Below, piece after piece: positions 46,814 through 64,000 of a DNA stretch of 64,000 bases. The notes beneath the pieces are model-generated. The model saw only the letters and a program-made list of their open reading frames with translations, had not been told where the DNA came from and made no database searches. The position numbers and the translations under genes are program-made. This DNA is from Dasypus novemcinctus. Lineage: Eukaryota; Chordata; Mammalia; Cingulata; Dasypodidae. Positions within the stretch are counted from its first letter, which is position 1, and the number at the start of each line of letters is the position of its first letter. Location of the stretch: positions 3,665,501 through 3,729,500 of the forward strand of contig NC_080698.1 of the NCBI RefSeq assembly GCF_030445035.2, written 5' to 3'.

Positions 46814-47434
46814 AAATATCTTTTTTTTATATATATACTAATTATATCTTATTTGTAAATATCTGGTGACTTAAAAGTTTAAGAAACCTAAGGCAGTCTT
46901 TTGTTCTATTTCAGTAGAGTTGAATTTCAAGGGTTGAGACTTACTTGTTCTTTGTTCATTAATGTGTGCAACAACCTTTAAAATACACAGGTATGTCTTC
47001 TAGAAAGACATACCTGTGCCACATTTTACATTAGCCAACTATGGAAACGATTTTCATTTTCTTGAATCAAGAAATCATGAATTTATCAAAGGATAATTTG
47101 GACTATTATTTTAGATAGACTGTTTCTGTCTATTTCATGTATTCCTAAGAATCCAGATTCGTTTTGCCTGCTTTTCAGGTTTTAGCATATATACTGCCAA
47201 GCATAGAACTGTGAAGAACTGTTAAAAGTGGCCAAATATTTATATACACATTACACAGTCTTGTACATACATGTTCCTAAAAGCTAAGAGCCCAGAACTG
47301 AGGCCAGTGGCACCAGGCGCATAAGGCAGTGGCTGCAGGGCACTTGACCTGCTCCCTGCCTCTGGGCTGCCTTAGAGGATCAGGAAAGTGGTCAGCTCAA
47401 TACAGCCCTCAGGCCAGCAGGCAACGTTAAGGAG

Positions 47435-47440
47435 AATAAA
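47435..47440 (+). terminator. NKTR: Possible alternative NKTR poly(A) signal AATAAA
   Basis: A canonical AATAAA about 620 bp after the stop codon. Use would remove the distal 2 kb of 3' UTR, including the LTR, but keep the hairpin. No transcript evidence is available from sequence alone. Confidence 0.4.
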
Positions 47441-48589
47441 CCAGCCTTAACTCTGTACCTGCACTGTCCCTAAGGACTTAATGTTTTATGTGCTTTTTAA
47501 TAACTCGTATCAGAAGTTGAGATTCTGCAATTCTATTCCAGTTCATGCTTTGGTGCTTGGTACCTTTTGGTGCCTGTTTAAGCATTGTTCGTATATACCA
47601 TACATTAGACACCACAGGAAAGAAAAGTAAAAAAATTTTTTAAATTCATTGGCACCGAAAATGGTTCCCTCTGAGTTGTCACTTTGAATTTTTGGGGGGC
47701 TTCTCCCAAGCACAGAGGTGGACCAGGGTCCCCTGGAGCAGGCAGGATTGGCACAGAGGTTGAGTGACCGCCACAGCCTGCTGCACGTAGCTGACATGCG
47801 TGCCTCTGGAACAGCGGGTCGAGGAGCAGGCTTCAGCGCCAATCCCGACATCCCGGTGCCTCTGTCCTGGAGACGTCTGCAGGGCTCTCCAGCGAGGGCA
47901 TGTGCAGTGTGGCTGGCTGGCCAAGCATGGCTTTGCTTTTCCTGCTCCCACCATGACCCGTGCTGCCCTCGTGACGCCTGGCCTGACATGCGTAAGCCAG
48001 GACACCAGGCAGGGGTGAGGGCACAGGGCGACAGAAATTACACATTTTCAAGACTTCACGTGGTTCCTCCAAAATTAATTTGAGCTGTAAAAATTGGTAT
48101 GTTTTTTTAATCTTTAGTTTGATTTTTACCCCCAAGTGTACTTAATCACCACAGTGCCAGTTTAATCCAGGTACACAGAAGAAATTCATATTGGATGTTT
48201 GATGGAGAGTCTGTGCCATCCTATCCCAGGCCTTACCTGGTGGGTTTGGGAAGTGGGAAAGCGTCCTCAGGTGGAGGGCTCTGCTGGCCGTGGCTGGAGG
48301 GAGAGCTGGCCTGGGTGTAGCAAAGCCCCACTCGTAAGAGGCTGCGTAAACGGGGCTGGGAGGTCAGTTTGCCAAATTGATAGTGCATTATAAAACAGGA
48401 CTTGAATCAAACAAACAGTACTTGCTGTTGAATAGAAAACTTTGTGATAGACACCAGGGGTTTTCAGAAGTAACCCACAAGGCAGAATGTCACTTTAACA
48501 ATACTCAGTGGGGAAGAAAATTCAGTCAGCATCCAAACAGAAACTGCTAGATGTAATTAGGTTAAGAAAAGTCATCCTTGGGCAAATGT

Positions 48590-49105
48590 ATTCGTTTTCT
48601 GTTGCCACGTCCTAACAGATTATCCCAAACTAGTGGTTTAAAGGCACCCATTCCTGTGGGCCGAGTCTGCGTGGGCGGCTGGAGGCGCTGCGCAGGCGCT
48701 CACAGCTGACGTCCAGGGCGGGCCGGGCAGCGGTCCTTGTGGGGGCTCTAAGGACAGGCCAGTGGCCAAGCTCCGTCAGGGTTTTGGCAGAAGTTAGCCG
48801 CCTGCACCTCCAGGCCGAGGTCCCGTCCCTGCCTGCTGTCAGCCCGGTGCTCCTCGGCGCCCTCTGGCCCCTGCGTTTCTTCTGGTGTGGCCCTCTCCGT
48901 TTCCAAGCTGGCCGCCGCCTGTCAAGCCCTCCTCTTCTGCTGTACGGGTCACGTGGTTAGATCAAGCCCACCCAGATAACTGCCCATTCCAAGGTCAGCT
49001 GTGCCCTATGTCAGTGTGATCACAGGAGCGGGATGCCTCCTCGTCACAGATTCTGGGGGTTACACTGTGGAGCAGCAGGTGGGGTGGGCACTTCTAGAAT
49101 TCTGC
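48590..49105 (-). mobile_element. MLT1-like LTR in NKTR 3' UTR
   Basis: Starts tattcgttttctgttgccac with a following aacagattatcccaaacta...ggtttaaa pattern and later atcaagcccacccagataac and gccaaccaca segments, as in antisense MLT1-type LTRs. Diverged, so the family name is tentative. Confidence 0.5.
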
Positions 49106-49480
49106 CAACCACAGGCAGTAACTTAGCTTTGCCGTCTCAGCTGTGGGTGGAATTTTATCCTCAAAAGGTGCTCTCCCCTCCCCCCATTTATTTTCTCCAT
49201 GGAAGGGGCAGCCCTCACCTATAAAGCGTTCAACTTGTCTGTTTACTGACGTGAGCTCCAGAAATAGCTTTTCTTCCTAAAGGGGATAATCTGTATTTTG
49301 AAGTTATTTTTGAAAAAAATGGAATTATGTTGTGTATTCTGTTTCTTAATAGAAAATGCATTATTGGGCTGTTTTTATAATGTCCTGTTTACTGCAAATG
49401 AAATACGATAGTTGGTAGTGTTCAAAACTGTAGAAAATACTTTTGTACATATTGACAATGTCTAATTTGTATACATTTCG

Positions 49481-49486
49481 ATTAAA
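49481..49486 (+). terminator. NKTR: NKTR poly(A) signal ATTAAA
   Basis: ATTAAA in the last AT-rich part of the 3' UTR, followed within about 60 bp by G/T-rich sequence (gtgggagtctgcatgtctcg). It is the last reasonable signal before the GC-rich intergenic region. Confidence 0.65.
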
Positions 49487-49576
49487 TTTCCCTCCAACTT
49501 GAAAGGGGGACCTTGTAGAAATTAAAATATATACTTAGTCTATGTGGGAGTCTGCATGTCTCGTTTCCTGTGTCGT

Positions 49577-49596
49577 CCCCCCCCCCCCCCCCCCCC
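49577..49596. repeat. Poly(C) homopolymer, 20 nt
   Basis: Uninterrupted run of 20 C about 90 bp after the NKTR ATTAAA. Length may be affected by sequencing error. Confidence 0.9.
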
Positions 49597-50741
49597 GCCA
49601 AGCGCCGGGCGGGGGCAGGAAAGTGCTCCAGGCAGCGATGCACCTGTCGTCCTCCAGCCCAGGTGACTTGCATACAGAATACAAATGGACGTCAGTGCTG
49701 AGCAGGGCAGCCGTCGGCCTGACTGTGTAAGCTGCCCGCAGCCACGGGTCCCTCCGCGGGCCACGGGTCCCTTCGCGGGTCACCGGCAGGCGCTCCGGGG
49801 AAGGCAGGCACGGAGGTGCTTTTAGCGTCTGCATAAGAATTTGCAGAGCAAGTACAGTTAACTCTTGTCTTCTCAGAATTCAAAGGAATTTGTACTTTCA
49901 TACTGGATACAGCATAACCTACCACAGTAAGACAGCAAGCCCCCAAGTTGGGCAATTCCCGAAAGCTGTGAAATCTGGACGTGTTACTTTTAAATGTAAA
50001 GAAAATGCAGAGCCTCTCTGCTGCTGGGGAACTCTCCTGAGTTTCCCATAGTGATACTCTTGATCAGTGGGGGCAGTACTGGGAGAAAAAAATGCCAGGC
50101 GCTTTGTTCTGGGCTGTTTTGACTTAGCCGAGCATTCAATAGGAAAAGAATCAGGACAAGCCCTTCCCTCAAGAGCCCAGACCTGGAGGACGGGTGCCAC
50201 AGTCTGCTGGGGAGCCCACCTGGAACGGTCAGGCCGCGGTCGCCCGCCTGAGCTTCTGAGGCTGGGCGAGGGTGCAGCCGCACTGCGGCCTGGAGACGGC
50301 CCCGGAGGGCCTGGGCCACGCGGCCGCCCCAGGCCAGCCAGAGCCCCGCCTCCCCAGGCCAGATTCCCCAGGAGCTCCAGGAGGATGCCTGCTGGCCTCG
50401 GGGCTGGCCTCGGGGCTTCCCGTGGGGCTCGACTTCCTCTGAAGAAACAGGACCTCTCGTGTAACCGCCCTCGAGCGTGGCGGTTCAAGGCCTGCCCCCT
50501 CCTGGCTGGGGAGGCGGAGATGGACTGGTCTTTTCTGTGGCTCAGCTCCTCATGGGAAAAACGGGTGTCGGGGGTCCTCCCTCCCAGGACAAAGGTGAGG
50601 ATTAAAGGCCTTCTAGAACCAGCATAGGTCCCGGGCCTCACCCCGAGAGGGGAGGGGGCCTGTGGAGACTCGTCTCTAGTGAGAGGGCCAAGTGTTGGGG
50701 GCCCGGGAGCTACCAGGAAGGCCTCAATGCCAAGGCCCTGG

Positions 50742-51040
50742 GGAAGCGGATGTGGCTCGAGCAGTTAGGCACCTGCCTACCACACGGGAGGTCCCAGGTT
50801 TGGTTCCCTGGTGCATCTGCAAGACAGCAAGCTGATGCAACGAGATGATGCAGCAAAGAGACACAGCAAGGAAACAGACAAGCAAAGAGCGGAGGTGGCT
50901 CAAGTGATGGGGCACCTCCCTCTCACAGGGGAGGTCCTGGGTTCGGTTCCCAATGCCTCCTGAAAAAAAGACGAGCAGTCAGCAGACAGCGAGTGCATAC
51001 AACAAGGGGATGGGGAGGGGAGAGAGAAATCTTCCCAAAA
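50742..51040 (+). mobile_element. Dimeric tRNA-derived SINE
   Basis: Two tRNA-like heads (gaagcggatgtggctcgagc at about 50743; agcggaggtggctcaagtga at about 50888) in one insertion. A 16-bp target duplication, aatgccaaggccctgg, is at 50726-50741 and 51041-51056. Confidence 0.92.
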
Positions 51041-53269
51041 AATGCCAAGGCCCTGGCGCTTACACTGAGGGGAACCGGGCGACTGCTGGTTGGCATTAGG
51101 TGCCTCCCACAGGCAGCTGCAACCTGTCGGTGCCAGGCTCGGCCAGGGGGCACACAGGGGCAGCCCCCCACCCAGCCAGCCCACCTCCCCAACCTGCAGG
51201 CCCCGCAGCACCACGCTGACCCCGCACAGTGCAAGTCAAGGTCGCCTTCCACTCGCTGGCACTGCCTGTCCTCCCCCGCCCCCGCACAGCCCCCGCACTG
51301 CATCCTACACGCACACAGCCCGGCTGTCCTTCCTCAGAGACGCGCGTGCCCCACGCCGGGCCTGCCCCAGCGCTTCCGGCCTGCAGGACCTCCTGCCTTG
51401 CGAGGTTGAGAAGACCCGCGCGCTGGCCTGGGGGGCCTCGGCACCCAGCCCTGCTCTCAGGCCAGCCCGTCGCCACCACTGTCAGGCCTAGGAGGTGCAG
51501 CCCTGGCCTGGGGTCCCCTCTCCAGGAAAGCTGCCCTGGCCCCTCGAGGTGACTGATGCTGCAGCGGCGGGTGCCTCTCCCGGGCCTGGGCTTGTGCGTG
51601 GCCCCAGGTGAAGTGACGCTGACCCCCAAGCGACGCTGACCCCCGGCGCCAGGCTCGGGCTCTTGGATCCCGCTGGCGAGCGGAGGCTGGGACTACGCCC
51701 GCCCCACCTCTCGGCTCCCCGCAGGCCACCGCCGGCCTCCTGCCTCTGCACGCCCCGTCGCGGCAGTGCCCTTCCCACCCTCTCCGTTCCAGGGAACGCC
51801 GACTCGGTTTCCAGGCCTCAGCTCTGAGCCGGGGCTGAGTTCTGCCAACGGCTCCCTCCTGCCAGGCTGCCGCCACCCAGGGGCCAGGAGCCCCTACGGA
51901 GCCCGGGCTCCCCGCGAGGGAGGGCCCCTGCCCACCTCCCTGTCACCCCCTCCAGCTCCTCCGACTTGACCATCCCAGCCAAGGTCAGCTCCAGAGGGAC
52001 CCTGTAGCCCCACCTCGATCGTGCTGGCCACACCCCCGCGGCCTCCGTGGCCTCTCCCTGCCAGGCTCCCAGCCACCAGGAGGCCGCGCCAGCCGCGCCT
52101 CGCGCCTCGCACCTGGCTGTGCAGCCGTCGCTCTCTGGGCCTCAACGTCCTCTTCTGACCGATGGGTGCACAGACCCTCACACCTCCTTCCAGGCCGGTC
52201 CCTCACTGCAGGGCCACGGAGGAGGCGGGGCGCCCCGGCGTGGCCAGCTAGCCAGAGGCAGGGAGCCCCCGCAGCCTCGGCGGCCACCCGAGCACCCTGC
52301 TGTCCCCGCGGCCCTCCCCGCCTCCCCTCCCGCCGGCGGGTGCCTGCCTCCACTTCCTCTTGGCACCCCTTCACTCTGTCCCGGGACATTTCCTCCTGGC
52401 CCTGGCACGGCCTGGGCGCACTGGCGCAGGAGACCCCCAGGCTCACCTGGCCTCTGCCTGTCCCCCCGAGTGGGCCCCCGAGGCCCTGCCCACTCCTGAA
52501 CGAGGTGGCGCGGACACATGTTCCCACGTGCCCAGACAGGGCAGCAGGGATAGAGCGGGGTGTGTGCAGGGCAGAGGAATTGGGGTGGCGGCACGGGTCA
52601 CGCAGAGGCCTCTCCCAGGGTCCTGCGGGGCCAGCGCCCCCTGCGCCGCGGCCCACCCAGACCGGCAGTGCCGGTGCAGCCAGCCCCCTGCCCCCACGGG
52701 CGTCCCTGCCAGCGCTGCATCCCGCCGGCCTGGCGGCGGCTCCCCAGCACAAGCCGAGCAGGGAGGCCGCTCCCAGCGGGGAGGACTCGGGCCGCCGCGG
52801 CCATCGCCCCGGGCGCCAGCAGCTGGCCCCAGGATGGCCGCGCCCGGGTGGCCTCAGCGCCTGCCCTGCGCTGCCCTGCGCGGCTGGAGGAGGCCACCAG
52901 GTAGGAGCGGCCGTCGGGGCCAAGTCCTGAAGGCACGCGGCCAAGTGCGCCGGGGCCCGCCGGGGCCGCCGTGGCGGTCAGCAGGGTCCACCTACCCAGG
53001 TCGGGGGAGCCCAGCCTCACCCCCGGGTCCCAGCAGCCCAGGCCGCGGGTGGGGGTGATCAGTGCGGGGGCTCAGAGGGCAGGGGGGAGCCTCCTCTACC
53101 GCGCCCGGCTTCCGGGGGGTCGGGGCTGCCCTCCACCCCGCCCCCGGCACAGCTGGAGGGCACCCAGGCTAGACTCGGAGATGAACTTCCCGTTGGGAAG
53201 GGGGCCTCGGCAGGGCAGGGTGGGGCCGGGGTCCGTCCGCTCGCAGATGAGCGAGGGGGTGGTGGCCAG

Positions 53270-53616
53270 GGGGCCGCGGCGGCCCCGGGCAGCTCGCGCG
53301 CCCCCGCGCCCCCGCCGGCGCCCGGGCGGCCTGGCCCTTTAAGCGGCCAGACGGCGGCCCCAGCTGACGCGCCGGCTCCAATCGGCGCCCCGCGCCCCCC
53401 GCCCGCCGCGCCCGAGGCTCCGGGGCCGCAGCTGCTCGGCTGCGGGAGTCGCCGCGGCCCTGCGCCTCGCCCGCCCGGCCGCGCCCCCGGGGCCATGGTC
53501 GCGGGGCCCAGCGCGGGGGCGGCCCCCAGCGCCGCGCTGCATGGAGCGGCCCCGGCCCGGCCGCCGGGGGCAGCGCGATCCCGCAGGGCCCTGTGAGCCC
53601 GCAGCGCCGCGGCACC
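53270..53616 (+). promoter_or_regulatory. ZBTB47: ZBTB47 CpG-island promoter and 5' UTR
   Basis: Very dense in CpG. Contains a CCAAT box (53378-53382) and GC-box-like ggggcgg near 53516. No clear TATA box, so dispersed initiation is expected. Two ATGs (53495 and 53541) precede the main start. The transcription start is not determined. Confidence 0.6.
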
Positions 53617-59980
<6,364 letters not shown>

Positions 59981-60965
59981 CCGACGGCCCCCTGGACGCC
60001 CCCTGGACGCCCCAGAGCACCCAGCCCTAGGGCCCTGCCGGCTGGAGGGTCCCCTCTTTCACCAGCTCAAGGGGACAAAATGAGAGGACACTGCAGGAGA
60101 GGGCGCTGCTGCGGGCAGCAGGTGCGGTGGGGAGGGGTCAGCAGCCTGCTGGGGCCTGAGCTGGGGACCTCCTGCACCCTTGTCCCCTGTTCTGGAGGAG
60201 CTGGGGGGCAGCCCCCGTGGAGGAGGCAGGGGCTCGAGGCTGGCCAAGACGAGCGTGCTGGGGTGGGCAGCGGAGGGGCCGAAGACCACATGCCCCGCTC
60301 TGCTTCGGGGGTGGGGGGGTGGGGGAGGCAGGTAGGGGCTGGACCCCAGGGATTTGCCTTCTCCACCCGCACCCCTGCCGGCCGGCACAGGGGTCCCCAC
60401 CCCGACCAGGCCGCACCAGGGGCCCCACGTCCCGGAGAGGACGTCCCAAGGCCGCGGGGCCTGGGGGTGGGCACGAGGGCCGGACCCCAGGGGGCCCTGG
60501 GACAGGCCCGGTCAAGCGTCAGGGTTTCAAGGTGCTACTGCGCAGCAGGCAGCTGCCCCCGGAGCGGCGCCCCCCAGCTGCCCCGGCCTCAGCTCCGCGT
60601 CCACCCCGGGCCGGCCTCGGCCTTCTTGGCCCGCTTGGGCCACCGCGGGCGACGGGAGCCTCAGCCCGCCGAGGCCGGGCACGGCGGACGCCTTTCGTGT
60701 CGTCATTGTCCGCCCCCCTTCCTGCCCCTCCACCGGGGAGGAGGGCTCCATAAGCTACATGTTTCCTAGTTAAGCTCTGTCCTCTTGTGTTTATACAGTT
60801 TTGTTTGTTATATTCTTGGCACCTTACACCCCATTACCACCCGCCGACCGCCACCTTCCCCGCGTGGCTGGAGAGGAAGAGGCCTGAGCCCCGGGGGCTG
60901 CTGGAGGAGGGGCAGGGGGCTGGGGACATCTTAATCATCAATAAATGAAGCACTTTATTCTGTAC
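59981..60965 (+). other. ZBTB47: ZBTB47 3' untranslated region
   Basis: GC-rich sequence between the TAG and the AATAAA, with a short AT-rich patch near 60770-60830 before the signal. No repeat was recognised in it. Confidence 0.8.
60940..60945 (+). terminator. ZBTB47: ZBTB47 poly(A) signal AATAAA
   Basis: AATAAA about 960 bp after the stop, followed by a likely cleavage area near 60960 and the G/T-rich tgtacactgtgggc. The 3' UTR would be 59981 to about 60965. Confidence 0.85.
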
Positions 60966-63849
60966 ACTGTGGGCAGGCCCGTGACGCCTGCGTGATTCCA
61001 GGATTTCTAGTCCAAGCTGCAGCCCCGTGGAGGCCTGGGGGGCCCTGCCCTGGCCCCTCGGCTTTGGGACCTGAACCTACAGCGCCCCCACCGCCGGCCC
61101 CCCTGCTGTGCTCTAGGGAGGGGAGGCCGGGACCCCGGGAGGTGGCCCCTTGCTGGCCCTACACAGCCCAAGGCCGGGGGTTGCGGGGTCTCTGGAGCCA
61201 GGGCCCTGCGGCTCTTTCCTCCTCCATGCCCCTCCGTCTCGGGGCTCCCACGACATCCTCAGGGTCTCCCTTCCCTGTTTCCCTCTACCCCTATTTCTAG
61301 CCTCCAGTCCCTGTGCCCGGCAGGCTCGTGCTCTTTCCTCTGCTGGCCGTGGGCCGGAGCCCCCATGGCACCCCCGAGTGCTGGCCCTGGGGTCTTGCCA
61401 CCCGCTCCCCCACTGCAGCCCGAGTGGGCCTGGGGCCCCCAGCCAGGCTGGCCCCTGCACTGAAGGCCGCACCTGGCAAGCAGAGGTGGGGGGGCTGCGG
61501 CAGGAGGGGGCGCTGGTGGCCGCTGCGGGTGGGCCCTGCCCCCCCCTCGTGGGTGCCGGGCCCCTGGCGCTCAGTGCTGGGCCACATGGGCAGCACTGGG
61601 CCACGCGCGTGGACGGGTTCTTGTCTCCCCAGCTCTTTGTATCTTGAAAGCAAGTCGACAGCCCCGGATGCCGGAGTGAGGGGACGGGGCCAGGGCTGTG
61701 ACGGCCTCCGGAGCCCGCGGTGGCCCCCGCCCAGCTGCACGGCCCGGCCTGCTTGGCTGGAGCCTGGGCTCTTGGGCCCTGGGGCCGCTGGCCGGGCGTG
61801 GATGGGAGCGGGGTGGCCCCGAGAGCCACTGTCCCCAGTGAGAGCTGCAGGCCCCCTCAGCGCCCCTCGCCGTGGGCTCAGGTGGGCAGGATGGGGCGTG
61901 TCTGCTCACAAGGGGGTGGTCCCCGGCCCAGGCGGGGGGAGATGGGATAAAGTCAGTGCACCCGCCCTTGGCTGGCCTCTCCCCGCCCGGACCCTTAGCT
62001 GGACACTCGGCGCGGTGTGGGGACAGAGCAGCCCAGCTGCAGACCACGTGGGCCACTGTGCCTGGAGCCGCCACGGGTTACCTCGCCCTCCCTCACAGTG
62101 GGCCGGGCTTCGGGACCCCCCAGAGTCAGACCTGGCCCTCGGCTGGGGCGGGGTCTCCCGTTAGCGCACAAGGGACCTGCAAGTGGCCATCCCAGGGCCA
62201 GCCGTCCGGTCCTCTCAGCTCCGGGCACACTGCGACCAGCAGGGTGGGCTCACCGTCCCTCGGCGGGCAGGCGCCCTGAAGCGGCCTGGGGCACTCTGTG
62301 GACCCCTGGACAGCTGAGACGGAAGGCGCGGTGGCCGCCGAGGAGGGGGCGGGCGGCTCTCCCCGCACAAGTGACCTTAACGCCTGCTCCGGGTCAGGGG
62401 GCTCTAGGCCCTGGGGCGCGGGCCAAGGGGGCTCCAGTGGTGTCTCCCAGCAGGCCCAGGGCCTGGCGGCGCCTTCCAGGGCGGTTCTTAGGCTGCGGCA
62501 CTGCTGCGACGGACAGGAGCAGGGCTCAGGGGCCCCGGAAGCTAGGTGGCCGACAGCCGGGTCCCGGGGCCCTGCTCCGCGGCGGCCCGTCGCCGGCCTG
62601 GCCCCCCTCGCGTCCTCCAGGCCCACCCGCTCGCGCTCACGCTCTTCCCAGCACTCCAGAGCCTCCTCCCGGCTATCAGGCGGGGGGCCGCCGTGGGGCC
62701 GTGCGCTGGGGGCGGGCTGCACCCTGGTGACCCCTGGAGCACCCCCCAGCCTTGGCCTTTGGGCCCCGCAGCTCGGCGACCCCAGTCCCGAGGCCCCGGG
62801 GCTGCCTTCCTCCTGCAGCACAGCGATGCCCGCGAGGCGAGCCGCGCCCCGGCCACGGCGACCCGTGGCTCCCCCGCGGAAGGGGCGGCGCCTCGTCGGG
62901 GCGGGACGCCCGCAGCCCTTCTCCACGTGCTGCCGCGGTCCCCGTCCTCTCGGGCAGGGATTCTCAACCAGGGGGCCGGGAGCAGGACTTGAAATTCAGA
63001 AACACATTCTTGAGGGGCCGTGTGGGTGTGATTCTTTATTAAATACTGCACAGCACAGTGTGGACCGAGTGGGGGTCCGTGGAACCAAAAAGGCGAAGAA
63101 TCCTGGTCTAGAATCACCAGAGGCAGGGACGAGAAGACGTGGGCAGGTACCAGAGGCCCACAGCAGTGGCCCTAAGTGCTGCCGCCCGGAGGTGACCTGC
63201 CACTGCTGCTGTTACTTCGTTGTCCCAAGCCACGCGCACAGCTGTGAACTTCCTTCCAGGGGCTGAGGAAGGCGGTCCTACTGTGCGCCCGGAAGGCGAG
63301 GCAGACAGGTGGGTGGCGCTCTCTCGCCTCACCTGGGTTTTTGGTTTCCGGGGGTCAGGCGGCTGGACGTCTGGCCCATGGCCTGGATTCTGAAGTCCCC
63401 GAGGGCCAGCAGCCTCCCCGACGGGCCCCTGCTCCAGGGGCGATGGCCCAGGGGGGTGTTGGCATCCATCCTCCTGCACTCCTATGCCCCGGCTGGGCAA
63501 AGACGCTCTGCAGGAGCCTGCAGGCAGCCTGTCCCAGCGCAGCCCAGGAGCCCTGGCCTAAGACCACGGAGAGGGTCTGCAGAAGCCGAGCTCAGGGAAC
63601 CAAAGAGCAGGTGGCCAGGAAGTGATGGAGCCAGGACTCGAACCCAGCTCTGTCTGGGTTTCAAAGCTGTGCTCTTTAGGTGCTGCCCACGCTAAACTTC
63701 TCTGTCCCCTCAGTGCAGGGCCAGGCACACTTGGGAGAGCACCCAGTGGGGGGTGAACCAAGGTTATCCAAGGTCATCAGTTGCAAACACCAAGGCCACC
63801 TCTACCCAATTTGGGCAAAAATGTCTTGAAAAGGTGTTAATTAAATCAC
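60966..63849. other. GC-rich intergenic region downstream of ZBTB47
   Basis: No exon of a known gene was recognised. A possible hAT-type element lies at about 62955-63111 (starts cagggattctcaaccaggg, ends aagaatcctgg), and a MIR-like piece at about 63590-63680. Long open frames on both strands lack recognisable domains. Confidence 0.6.
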
Positions 63850-64000
63850 AGGGAAGCAGACGTGGCTCAACTGATAAGAGTGTCCACCTATCATATGGAG
63901 GGTCCAGGGTCCAAACCCAGGGCCTCCTGACCTGTGTGGAGCTGGCCACGTGCAGTGCTGATGTGTGCAAAGAGTGCCATGCTACGCAGGGGTGTTCCCC
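63850..64000 (+). mobile_element. DAS-type SINE, cut by window end
   Basis: Starts agggaagcagacgtggctca and continues through the GC-rich body to the last base of the window. The tail lies outside. Confidence 0.88.

Larger units (their letters stand above)
46814..49515 (+). other. NKTR: NKTR 3' untranslated region
   Basis: AT-rich sequence after the TGA. It contains a perfect hairpin (46986-47018), an internal AATAAA (47435-47440) that could serve a shorter transcript, an antisense MLT1-like LTR (about 48590-49105) and a terminal ATTAAA (49481-49486). The 3' end near 49500-49530 is inferred from the signal position and the G/T-rich sequence after it. Confidence 0.75.
49530..53269. other. GC-rich intergenic region between NKTR and ZBTB47
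   Basis: Apart from the dimeric SINE and the poly(C) run, no gene was recognised. Long open frames on both strands reflect GC richness and lack any recognised domain. GC content rises steadily toward the ZBTB47 promoter. Confidence 0.7.

Noticed and set aside
51985-52944. Long open frames on both strands upstream of ZBTB47 (also 52166-52930 and 53541-54596)
   Set aside because: Stop codons are rare in such GC-rich DNA; the translations are Pro/Ala/Gly/Arg-rich with no recognised motif, and they overlap each other.
61150-63266. Long open frames downstream of ZBTB47 as a possible gene
   Set aside because: No recognised domain and no convincing exon structure; composition explains them.

Overview
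This is a mammalian nuclear window, most likely from an armadillo (Dasypus) or a close xenarthran. Its commonest young repeats look like the tRNA-derived DAS-type SINEs of that lineage: a tRNA-like head, a GC-rich body and an AAATAAATCTTTAAA-type tail. Species is an inference; the two genes are not. The window holds the 3' 28.5 kb of NKTR coding sequence and all of ZBTB47, both on the + strand. In human (chr3p22) they are also adjacent and in the same order and orientation.

Layout. 1-18264: the long 5' intron of NKTR, packed with LINE-1 pieces in both orientations, SINEs, a MaLR-like LTR, older L2/MIR, and a processed GRSF1 pseudogene on the minus strand (about 6180-7445). The first NKTR coding exon (about 20 residues) was not found and is probably upstream. 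18265-46813: fifteen NKTR coding exons, all with GT-AG junctions and consistent phases. They encode the rest of the cyclophilin domain, an acidic/basic linker, a very large RS-rich exon (38634-41519) and four small RS exons ending at TGA 46811-46813. 46814 to about 49510: NKTR 3' UTR with an ATTAAA signal at 49481. About 49530-53300: GC-rich intergenic DNA with one dimeric SINE. About 53300-60965: ZBTB47 in a CpG island, with a first coding exon that ends exactly at its ATG, then five exons for the BTB domain, an acidic middle and nine zinc fingers. Stop 59978-59980, AATAAA 60940. 60966-64000: GC-rich intergenic DNA with degraded repeats and a SINE cut by the window edge.

The spliced NKTR part gives 1,443 residues plus a split Val; with the missing exon it would be about 1,463. 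ZBTB47 gives 737 residues. Both are close to the human lengths as I recall them (about 1,462 and 747). Neither shows a frameshift or stop.

I see no novel multigene system. The points most worth checking are: a 30-nt NKTR exon carrying the His that replaces the cyclophilin A Trp121; a candidate 28-nt poison exon in a repeat-poor 9-kb intron; a perfect 14-bp hairpin in the NKTR 3' UTR; the isolated ZBTB47 start codon behind two upstream ATGs; and an exact 39-bp repeat in the ZBTB47 acidic region.
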